13,649 nucleotides of DNA from Burkholderiales bacterium. Its GTDB lineage: Bacteria > Pseudomonadota > Gammaproteobacteria > Burkholderiales > Burkholderiaceae_C. The position numbers and the translations under genes are program-made. The stretch's first letter is position 1. Each line of letters starts with the position of its first letter. Below the pieces are notes generated by a model. That model worked only from the letters and a program-made list of their open reading frames with translations, searched no databases and was not told where the DNA came from. This document shows positions 1-6,750 of this stretch, piece after piece. The stretch lies in the NCBI GenBank assembly GCA_028869035.1, contig JAGWTL010000038.1, positions 1-13,649 on the forward strand. The letters run 5' to 3'.

Positions 1-31
1 TGATGACTATCGTTGTAAGTGTTGTTAACTA

Positions 32-45
32 TATTGTCGACAATA
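32..45. promoter_or_regulatory. Palindromic operator, GntR/FCD style, upstream of the hydantoinase operon
   Basis: TATTGTCGACAATA is a perfect 14-base inverted repeat. It contains the TNGTNNACNA pattern known for operators of the FadR/FCD branch of GntR repressors. A TATATT hexamer at 30-35 could be a -10 element and would be covered by the site, which fits repression released by a substrate or intermediate. No convincing -35 was found at proper spacing. The regulator gene is not in the window; it could lie just to the left. The palindrome is seen directly; the regulator family is inferred from the pattern. Confidence 0.55.
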
Positions 46-84
46 AGTTTGTGGCCATGCCCCAAGTGGGTGCGGGAGTGCCTC

Positions 85-1506
85 ATGCCTGAGCATTTCG
101 ACCTGGTGGTGCGCCAGGCCCGTGTGGCCACGGCGAGCGACGTGTTCGAATCCGACATCGGTGTGCGCGATGGCCGCATCGTGAGTCTGGGCCGGGGCCT
201 GGCAGCGGGCGCCCGCGAGATCGATGCGGCCGGCCGCGTGGTGACCCCGGGCGGTGTGGACGCCCACTGCCACTTGGACCAGCCCATGCCGGCGCCGCTG
301 CGCATGGCGGACGACTTCGACACCGGCACGCGGGCCGCGGCCTGCGGCGGCACCACTACCGTGATCCCCTTTGCCGCGCAGGAAAAGGGCCAGTCCTTGC
401 GCGCCGCAGTGGACGATTACCACCGCCGTTCGGACGGCAGGGCCCATGTGGACTACGCCTTCCACCTGATCGTGAGCGATCCCACCCCGCAGGTCCTGGC
501 CGAGGAGCTGCCGGCCCTGATCGCCGAGGGCTACACCTCGTTCAAGATCTACATGACCTACGACGACATGAAGCTCGACGACGGCCAGATCCTCGATGTG
601 CTGGCCGTGGCGCGCCAGCGGGGCGCCATGGCGATGGTCCATGCTGAGAATGCCGACGCCATCGAGTGGCTCACCAAGCGGCTGGAGGCGGTCGGCCGCA
701 CCGCCCCGCGTTTTCATGCGCACGCGCGGCCGATGCTGGTGGAGCGCGAGGCCACGCACCGCGCGATTTCGCTGGCCGAGCTGGTGGATGTGCCCATCCT
801 CATCGTGCATGTCTCCGGTCGCGAGGCGGTGGAACAGATCCGCTGGGCGCGCGCGCACGGGCTCAAGGTGTTTGCCGAGACCTGTCCGCAGTACCTATTC
901 CTCACCGCGGCCGACCTGGGCATCGACGATAGCTACCAGGGCGCGCGCTGCGTGTGCAGCCCGCCGCCGCGCGACGCCTCCAACCAGCAGGTCATCTGGG
1001 ACGCGCTCAACGACGGCCTGTTCACCGTCTTCTCCTCCGACCACGCCCCGTTCAAGTACGACGCGCCCGAGGGCAAGAAGCCCGGTGGCGAGGAGGTGGC
1101 CTTTCGCCATATCCCCAACGGCATCCCGGGCATCGAGACACGCATGCCCCTGCTGTATTCCGAAGGGGTGTTGGGTGGGCGCATCACGCTGGAAAAGTTT
1201 GTGGAACTCACGGCAACCCAGCCGGCCAAGGCCTATGGCCTGCACCCGCGCAAGGGCAGCATTGCCATCGGCGCAGACGCCGATCTGGTGATCTGGGGCG
1301 AGGGCGAGCGTGTGCTGCGCAACGCCGACCTGCACCACGCCGTGGACTACACGCCTTACGAAGGCATGCGCCTGCGGGCCTGGCCTGCCTACACACTGGT
1401 CGGTGGCGAAGTGGTTTGGGACGGGAAGGACTTCCATCCACGCGCTGGCCGTGGCCGTTTCCTGCGCTGTGGCGCGCCCACCCTGCTGCCCCGGAGGTTC
1501 GCATGA
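85..1506 (+). CDS. hydA: Dihydropyrimidinase / D-hydantoinase family cyclic amidohydrolase
   Basis: This is a 473-residue metal-dependent amidohydrolase that opens the ring of hydantoins or 5,6-dihydropyrimidines to N-carbamoyl acids in the cytoplasm. The full set of family metal ligands is visible: H61 and H63 in DAHCHLD, the carbamylated lysine K154 in TSFKIYMTY, H186 in MVHAEN, H242 in IVHVSG and D319 in FSSDHAPF. Y159 matches the substrate tyrosine of D-hydantoinases, and CSPPPRD near 291-297 is the usual substrate loop. The start at 85 was chosen because GGGAG lies at 74-78 and the family domain begins at once. An in-frame GTG at 19 would add 22 unrelated residues and overlap the operator. 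The stop overlaps the next gene's ATG (ATGA). The family is clear; the exact substrate (hydantoin, dihydropyrimidine or another cyclic ureide/imide) cannot be told from sequence alone. Confidence 0.9.
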   Translation: MPEHFDLVVRQARVATASDVFESDIGVRDGRIVSLGRGLAAGAREIDAAGRVVTPGGVDAHCHLDQPMPAPLRMADDFDTGTRAAACGGTTTVIPFAAQEKGQSLRAAVDDYHRRSDGRAHVDYAFHLIVSDPTPQVLAEELPALIAEGYTSFKIYMTYDDMKLDDGQILDVLAVARQRGAMAMVHAENADAIEWLTKRLEAVGRTAPRFHAHARPMLVEREATHRAISLAELVDVPILIVHVSGREAVEQIRWARAHGLKVFAETCPQYLFLTAADLGIDDSYQGARCVCSPPPRDASNQQVIWDALNDGLFTVFSSDHAPFKYDAPEGKKPGGEEVAFRHIPNGIPGIETRMPLLYSEGVLGGRITLEKFVELTATQPAKAYGLHPRKGSIAIGADADLVIWGEGERVLRNADLHHAVDYTPYEGMRLRAWPAYTLVGGEVVWDGKDFHPRAGRGRFLRCGAPTLLPRRFA

Positions 1507-2264
1507 AACTCCTGATGATCAATCCGAACATTTCGGACAGCGTGTCCGAGCTGATCCGCGCCGAAGCGCAGCGCAGCGCCTCGCCCGGCACCGAGATCGA
1601 GGTGCTGACGGCGCCCTTCGGCGTGGCCTACATCGAAACCCGCTTCGAATCGCTGATCGGCGCCTACGCCACCGCGCAGCTGGCGGCCGAACACCATGCG
1701 CGCTACGACGCTGTCGTGGTGGCGGCCTTCGGCGACCCCGGCCTGGGCGGCCTGCGTGAGGCGCTGCCGGTGCCCGTCACCGGTCTGACCGAGGCGGCAT
1801 TGGCCAGCGCGCATCTGCTGGGTCACCGCATCTCGATCATCGCCATTTCGCAGCGCATCCAGGCCTGGTACCGCGAAGTGGTAGACAGCTACGGCATGGG
1901 CTCGCGCCTGGCCAGCATCCGTGCCCTGGACCGGCCCTTGTCCAGCATCGGCGGTGTGCAAGACGAGCATGCGCAGGCGCTCAAGGCACTGGCCGAGCGG
2001 GCCGTCGACGAGGACGGTGCCGAAGTGATCGTGCTGGCCGGTGCGCCCCTGGCCGGCCTGGCGCGTTCGCTCAAGGGCCAGCTGCCGGTGCCGGTGGTGG
2101 ACGGCGTGTCCAGCGCCGTGCGCCATGCCGAAAGCCTGGTGGCGCTGCAACCGGGCGCCGCCCGGCGTGGCAGTTTTTCCGCCCCGCCGGTCAAGCCGAA
2201 CCGGGGCCTCACGCCTGCCATGCAGGCGCTACTCGACCCGGGCCAGAGAGCCCAGGCCAACTAA
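1503..2264 (+). CDS. Asp/Glu/hydantoin racemase-family protein lacking both catalytic cysteines
   Basis: This 253-residue protein starts MKLLMINPNIS, the usual opening of the hydantoin/allantoin racemase family, and is translationally coupled to the hydantoinase by an ATGA overlap. Active members use two cysteines, one in a CFxDPGL-like motif and one in a GCAG-like motif. Here the first site reads VVAAFGDPGL, with Ala75 where Cys is expected. The second reads IVLAGAPLAGLA (about 176-187), also without Cys. The whole protein contains no cysteine. The fold and both glycine-rich loops are otherwise intact and the gene is not truncated. It may be a subfamily with another reaction, a binding or partner protein for the hydantoinase, or a racemase using a different acid/base. 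Family membership is firm; racemase activity is doubtful. Confidence 0.82.
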   Translation: MKLLMINPNISDSVSELIRAEAQRSASPGTEIEVLTAPFGVAYIETRFESLIGAYATAQLAAEHHARYDAVVVAAFGDPGLGGLREALPVPVTGLTEAALASAHLLGHRISIIAISQRIQAWYREVVDSYGMGSRLASIRALDRPLSSIGGVQDEHAQALKALAERAVDEDGAEVIVLAGAPLAGLARSLKGQLPVPVVDGVSSAVRHAESLVALQPGAARRGSFSAPPVKPNRGLTPAMQALLDPGQRAQAN

Positions 2265-2285
2265 ACCCAACCGGAGACAGATTTC

Positions 2286-3599
2286 ATGGAAGCCTCAATC
2301 GATATCAAACCCGCCGCGGCGGACCGCGCCGCAGCGCCTACCAAGGTCAGGTGGAAGATTTTCCTGATGATGTTGCTGCTTATCTCGATCAACTACATCG
2401 ACCGGGCTTCGCTGTCCGTCGCCATGCCGCTGATCGCCAAGGAGTTCGACATGAGCCCCGCCGTGCAAGGCCTGCTGCTCAGCTCTTTCTTCTGGACCTA
2501 CGCCTTCATGCAGATTCCCGGCGGCATGCTGGCCGACAAGTTCGGCCCGCGGGTGGTGATCGCCGGCGCCACGCTGGGCTGGGGCTTCTTCCAGGCCATC
2601 GCCGCCGCCTGCACCGGCTGGGTCAGCCTGCTGGTCACGCGCCTGGGTCTAGGTGCTGCCGAGGCGCCGATCTACCCGGCCGGCGGCAAGCTCAATGGCA
2701 TCTGGATGACGCAGCATGAGCGTGGTCGCGGCGCCACGCTGCTCGACGGCGGCGCGCCTCTGGGCGCGGCCTTGGGCGCGTTGATCATCGCCGGCCTAAT
2801 CGCCCACTTCGATTCCTGGCGTGTCTCCTTCGTGGTGGCCGGTGTCGGCACCATCGTGGCGGGGTACTTCGCCTGGTGGTACATCCGCAACCACCCGCGC
2901 CAGCACCCGGGCGTGAACGAGGCTGAGGCCGTCTACATCGAAGCGGCGCACGCCGCCGACCGCGCGGCCGAACCGGCCAACGCCAGCGGCAAGGTGCTCG
3001 ACTTCTTCAAGTACCGCTCGGTCTGGGGCATGTTCTTCGGCTGGATGTGCTTCAACGCGCTGTTCTATGGTCTGCTGACCTGGATGCCGACCTACCTGTC
3101 CAAGGTGCACGGTCTGGACATCAAGCAGATGGGCGGTGCCGTCTTCATCATGTTCTTCTCCGGCTTCGTCGGCGAGATGGTGGGCGGCTGGATTGCCGAC
3201 AAGTGGCTGGCCTCCGGTGCCTCGCAAGCGCGCGTGCTGCGCACCCTGTTTGGCATCGCTTCGGTCATCGCCACCATTGCCATCTACAGCGTGGCGCGCT
3301 TTACGGACCCGGTCACGGTGGTCGCGCTGCTGTCGGTGACCCTGTTCTTCCTGCGCTGGTGCGGCCTGTTCTGGTGCATCCCTTCCATCCTGGGTACGCG
3401 CGACCGCGTCGGCTTCCTGGGCGGCACCATGAACCTGGGCGGCAACTGCGCCGGCATCGGCGTGCCCATCGTGGTCGGCCTGATAGTGCAGGCCACCGGC
3501 TCCTACGACCTGGCCCTGATGCTGTTTGCCGCCGCTGGCGCCGGCCTGTTTGTCTGCTCGACGCTGCTAATCGACTACAGCAAGAAGCTGCCGGTCTGA
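2286..3599 (+). CDS. MFS transporter, anion:cation symporter (ACS) type
   Basis: A 437-residue inner-membrane carrier of the major facilitator superfamily. The N-terminus carries NYIDRASLSVAMPLI (36-50), typical of the ACS branch that takes up organic anions such as phthalate, hexuronates and galactonate with protons. The MFS loop 2-3 signature GGMLADKFGPRVV is at 79-91. About twelve hydrophobic segments are present, with a long polar loop near residues 196-237 splitting the two six-helix halves. GGAG at 2273-2276 lies 9 bases before the ATG, and the gene begins 21 bases after the racemase-family gene. Its place in the operon suggests uptake of the hydantoinase substrate or export/import of an acidic product. 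The substrate is not readable from the sequence. Confidence 0.88.
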   Translation: MEASIDIKPAAADRAAAPTKVRWKIFLMMLLLISINYIDRASLSVAMPLIAKEFDMSPAVQGLLLSSFFWTYAFMQIPGGMLADKFGPRVVIAGATLGWGFFQAIAAACTGWVSLLVTRLGLGAAEAPIYPAGGKLNGIWMTQHERGRGATLLDGGAPLGAALGALIIAGLIAHFDSWRVSFVVAGVGTIVAGYFAWWYIRNHPRQHPGVNEAEAVYIEAAHAADRAAEPANASGKVLDFFKYRSVWGMFFGWMCFNALFYGLLTWMPTYLSKVHGLDIKQMGGAVFIMFFSGFVGEMVGGWIADKWLASGASQARVLRTLFGIASVIATIAIYSVARFTDPVTVVALLSVTLFFLRWCGLFWCIPSILGTRDRVGFLGGTMNLGGNCAGIGVPIVVGLIVQATGSYDLALMLFAAAGAGLFVCSTLLIDYSKKLPV

Positions 3600-3672
3600 G
3601 CGCACGGCACCGCGATCTGATTTCTACGCCCGATTTCTCCTCACTCTATCAACCACACCAGGAGCCATCACT

Positions 3673-3738
3673 ATGACCATCACCTGTCCCCGCGTCTCTC
3701 TGCGACGGCCTCGCGCGTCGGTTGGTGGTGCCGCATGA
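3673..3738 (+). CDS. 21-residue leader ORF coupled to the TRAP small-permease gene
   Basis: This small ORF starts MTITCPRVSLRRPRA, is Arg-rich, and ends in a TGA that overlaps the ATG of the next gene (ATGA at 3735-3738). A good ribosome site, CAGGAG at 3659-3664, is 8 bases before its ATG. The permease ATG at 3735 itself has no close GGAG; only GGTGGTG lies nearby. The arrangement looks like translational coupling, where ribosomes loaded on the leader re-initiate at the permease start. The peptide resembles no protein I know. It could instead be a chance ORF, or a remnant of the N-terminus of an older gene. Confidence 0.45.
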   Translation: MTITCPRVSLRRPRASVGGAA

Positions 3739-4349
3739 AGACGCTGCTGCCCCCCGGCCGGGTCAGTCGTGCCATGGCCGGCGTGACTGACACCGCCGCG
3801 CTGGCCTGCGGCTGGTGGTTGATCGGTCTGAGTATCGTCACCTGCATCGAGATGCTGGGCCGCAAGGTTCTGGGCTTCAGCCTGCAGGGTGTGGATGAGG
3901 TCGGCTCCTACACCTATGCGGTGGTCGGCAGCGTGGGCTTCGCGCATGCGCTGGTCAGCCGCAGCCACACCCGGGTCGATTTCCTGCTGTCGCGCTTTTC
4001 GCCGCGCCTGCAGTCGCTGCTGAACCTGGTGGCCATCCTGAGCCTGGCGGCCTTGGCCGGGGTGTGCCTGTGGCGCGGCCTGCATGTGGTGCTGGAAAGC
4101 ATCGACCTGAAGGCCACCGCCTCGACCCCGCTGGCCACGCCGATGTGGCTGCCGCAGTCGGTCTGGCTGGCCGGTTATGTGCTGTTTGCCGTGGTGGCCG
4201 CCTGGGCCGCCTGGGATGCGCTGCGGCTGTTCCTGCGCGGCGAGCGGGACGAACTGAACGCACGCTTCGGCCCGCAGACGCTGGAAGAAGAGATCGAGGC
4301 CGAGACCGAACTTCATCTGCAGCCGCATGCGGCGGGAGCGTCATCGTGA
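3735..4349 (+). CDS. dctQ: TRAP transporter small permease, DctQ family
   Basis: A 204-residue inner-membrane subunit of a tripartite ATP-independent periplasmic transporter, which pairs with the large permease to form the Na+-driven carrier. Four hydrophobic segments are visible at about 20-42, 55-75, 92-115 and 136-166. The stretch HALVSRSHTRVDFLLSRF (71-88) is the characteristic DctQ loop, usually seen as a short polar motif with H(I)RVD. The C-terminal tail from about 168 is charged and acidic (LEEEIEAETE). The gene is slightly longer than many DctQ proteins because of this tail. The ATG overlaps the stop of a leader ORF, and the stop overlaps the GTG of the large permease gene, so all three are probably translated together. 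Confidence 0.88.
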   Translation: MKTLLPPGRVSRAMAGVTDTAALACGWWLIGLSIVTCIEMLGRKVLGFSLQGVDEVGSYTYAVVGSVGFAHALVSRSHTRVDFLLSRFSPRLQSLLNLVAILSLAALAGVCLWRGLHVVLESIDLKATASTPLATPMWLPQSVWLAGYVLFAVVAAWAAWDALRLFLRGERDELNARFGPQTLEEEIEAETELHLQPHAAGASS

Positions 4350-5659
4350 TCAGCCCCTGGGAAATTCTGGCCGGCCTGGCCCTGATGCTGGGCCTGATGT
4401 TCGTCGGCGTGCACGTGGCCACCACCATGCTGGTGGTGGGCATGGTGGGCGCGCTGTCGTATTTCGGCATGCCGGCCTTCAACGCCCTGGGCGAGCAGCT
4501 CTGGGCCGCCGGCGATGACTACCTGCTGCTGTCGATCCCCCTGTACATCCTGCTGGGCGAGATCCTGATGCGCGGCGGCGCCACCGACAAGATGTACCAG
4601 TCGCTGGCCGACTGGCTCAAGCGCCTGCCGGGCGGCCTGCTGCACACCAATATCGGCGCCTCCGCGCTGTTCTCCGCGGTATCGGGATCCTCGGTGGCGA
4701 CCGCCGCCACCATTTCCACGGTGGCGCTGCCGGCCTTCAAGAACCGTGGTTATGACCAGCGCATGGTGCTGGGCTCCATCGCCGCCGGCGCCAGCCTCGG
4801 CAACCTGATCCCGCCCGGTGTGGCCTTCATCATCTACGGCTCGATGACCAATACCTCGGCCTCGCGCCTGTACATGGCGGGCATCGTGCCGGGCGCCATC
4901 ATGACCGTGCTGTTTCTGCTGACCATCCTGGCGGTCTGCGTCTGGCGCCCGGCCATGGCAGGCAAGCCCGAGGGCAGCGTCAGCTGGAGCCAGCGCCTCA
5001 AGCACTCGGTGCACCTGCTGGGCCCGCTGGGGGTGTTCGGCGTGGTGATGGGCGGCATCTACACCGGCTGGGCCACGGTGACCGAGAGCGCCGCCCTGGG
5101 CGTGATCGTCTGTCTGCCGGTCGCCGCCGCCTACCGCAAGCTCAGCATCCCCATGCTGCATGAATGCTTCCGCTCGACCCTGCGCCTGACGGCCATGACG
5201 GCGCTGATCCTGGTCGCAGCGCTGTACCTGAACTTCGTGCTGTCCATGCTGGGCGTGCCGCAGTCGCTGGCCAGCCTGATCAAGTCGATGGACGTGTCGC
5301 CGCTGCTCCTGCTGTGGGTGTTGGCGGTCATGTACGTGGTCCTCGGCGTGGCGCTGGAAACGATGCCGATGATGGTGGGTACGCTGCCGGTGGTGTTCCC
5401 CATCACCCAGGCCGCCGGCATCGACCCGGTCTTCTTCGGCGTCTTCATGGTGCTGATGTGCGAGCTCTCGCTGCTCAGCCCGCCGATCGGCATGACGCTG
5501 TACGTGATCCAGGGCGTGCGCGGCGAAGGCAGCATCAACGAGGTGTTCCAGGGCACCCTGCCCTTCCTCGTCGCCATGATCCTGATGACCGCCATCCTGA
5601 TCCATTTCCCCTCGATCGCCACCTTCCTGCCCAATCTGATGTTCGGTAGCCGCGGCTAG
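4346..5659 (+). CDS. dctM: TRAP transporter large permease, DctM family
   Basis: A 437-residue inner-membrane subunit that carries substrate and Na+ across the membrane. Family motifs are clear: SIPLYILLGEILMRGG (63-78), the helical-hairpin signature SGSSVATAATISTVALP (113-129), and GASLGNLIPPGVAFIIYG (148-165). The second inverted half contains the LSPPIGMTLYVIQG motif near the C-terminus. Hydrophobic segments run throughout, as expected for the elevator-type fold. The start is GTG at 4346, overlapping the small-permease stop as GTGA, with GGGAG at 4334-4338 seven bases upstream. Upstream in-frame codons exist but would overlap dctQ heavily and add sequence foreign to the family. Length agrees with the usual 425-440 residues. 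Confidence 0.92.
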   Translation: MISPWEILAGLALMLGLMFVGVHVATTMLVVGMVGALSYFGMPAFNALGEQLWAAGDDYLLLSIPLYILLGEILMRGGATDKMYQSLADWLKRLPGGLLHTNIGASALFSAVSGSSVATAATISTVALPAFKNRGYDQRMVLGSIAAGASLGNLIPPGVAFIIYGSMTNTSASRLYMAGIVPGAIMTVLFLLTILAVCVWRPAMAGKPEGSVSWSQRLKHSVHLLGPLGVFGVVMGGIYTGWATVTESAALGVIVCLPVAAAYRKLSIPMLHECFRSTLRLTAMTALILVAALYLNFVLSMLGVPQSLASLIKSMDVSPLLLLWVLAVMYVVLGVALETMPMMVGTLPVVFPITQAAGIDPVFFGVFMVLMCELSLLSPPIGMTLYVIQGVRGEGSINEVFQGTLPFLVAMILMTAILIHFPSIATFLPNLMFGSRG

Positions 5660-5703
5660 CCATGCTCACCCCCGTCCCCACTCCCACCGAAAGGAAATCC
5701 GCC

Positions 5704-6741
5704 ATGAAGATCCTCAAGTTCGTTCTTTGCGCCACGGCCCTCGGCCTGGCGCTTGGCGCCCAGGCACAGAACCTCAAGCTGCGCGCTGCCGGCAACCTGG
5801 TTGCCACCGGCCTGATCCAGCAGACCCGGGAACAGCCCTTCTTCGAGAACTTTGCGAAGAACACCGGCACCTCGATCGACGTCGATTACAAGCCCATGGA
5901 CGTGCTGGGAGTGAAGGACGCCGACGGCCTGCGGGTGCTGAAGTCCGGCCTGTTCGACATCGTCACGCTGCGCCTGGCCCAGGTGTCGCGCGACGAGCCT
6001 TTCTTCCTGGGCCCCGACATCGTCGGCCTGTCGACCGACTACGACACCGCGCGCAAGGTGGTCGACGCCTACCGCGAGGTCTTCGACAAGCGCCTGCAGG
6101 ACCGCTATGGCGGCAAGCTGCTGGGCATCTACCCCTTCGGCCCGCAGGTCGTGTTCTGCAAGACGCCGATCAAGGGCCTGGCCGACCTCAAGGGCCTCAA
6201 GGTGCGCGTGTACGACCAGTCGCTGGCCAAGTTCATCGAGAAGCTGGGCGGCATCCCCGTGACCATCTCCTTCGGCGAGACGCAGCAGGCGCTGGAGCGC
6301 GGAGTGACCGACTGCGCCATCACCGGCCCCAGCTCGGCCAATTCCGCGGGCTGGCCGGAGGTGACGACGCATTTCATGCCGATCGGCTTCCAGATCGCCT
6401 TGAACGCCTACGCCATCAATCTGGGCAAGTGGAAGGCCTTGACGCCTGAGCAGCGCAGCAAGATCACCGACGCCTTCAAGAAATACGAGGGTGAGGTCTG
6501 GGCTTATTCACGCGAATTGTTCGAGGACGCCTCGCGCTGCAACGTCGGCAAGGAGCCCTGCAAGACCGGCAAGAAATACGCCATGAAGGACGTGCCGGTG
6601 AAGGCGACCGACATCCAGCTGGTGCACGATGCGCTGAACACGGTGGCGCTGCCGACCTGGAGCGAGCTGTGCGACAAGTCCTACGACAAGTGTTCTGCTA
6701 TCTGGAAGCAGGTGGTGGGTCCGGTGGTCGGCATCAAGTAA
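5704..6741 (+). CDS. dctP: TRAP transporter periplasmic solute-binding protein, DctP family
   Basis: A 345-residue periplasmic receptor that delivers solute to the DctQM permease. A signal peptide is visible: MKIL, a hydrophobic core, then AQA at 19-21 with likely cleavage before Q22. The DctP region DLKGLKVRVYDQ (161-172) contains R168, the position that normally salt-bridges a substrate carboxylate, so the ligand is probably an acid. The start at 5704 has AAGGAA at 5691-5696. An in-frame ATG at 5662 would put 14 Pro/Thr-rich residues before the signal peptide and is unlikely. The mature form has six cysteines: C152, C204 and two CxxxxxxC pairs (C279/C286, C323/C330) that may form disulfides. 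The gene lies after the permeases rather than before them as in the classic order. Confidence 0.9.
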   Translation: MKILKFVLCATALGLALGAQAQNLKLRAAGNLVATGLIQQTREQPFFENFAKNTGTSIDVDYKPMDVLGVKDADGLRVLKSGLFDIVTLRLAQVSRDEPFFLGPDIVGLSTDYDTARKVVDAYREVFDKRLQDRYGGKLLGIYPFGPQVVFCKTPIKGLADLKGLKVRVYDQSLAKFIEKLGGIPVTISFGETQQALERGVTDCAITGPSSANSAGWPEVTTHFMPIGFQIALNAYAINLGKWKALTPEQRSKITDAFKKYEGEVWAYSRELFEDASRCNVGKEPCKTGKKYAMKDVPVKATDIQLVHDALNTVALPTWSELCDKSYDKCSAIWKQVVGPVVGIK

Positions 6742-6750
6742 GCCGGCGCT

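Noticed and set aside
4313..5605. 430-codon open frame on the - strand opposite the TRAP large permease
   Set aside because: The translation is an extreme His/Gln/Asp-rich string produced by reading transmembrane codons backwards; dctM on the + strand is unmistakable.
5662..5703. Upstream in-frame ATG for the binding-protein gene
   Set aside because: It would put a Pro/Thr-rich 14-residue extension ahead of a normal signal peptide, whereas the ATG at 5704 has a good ribosome site.
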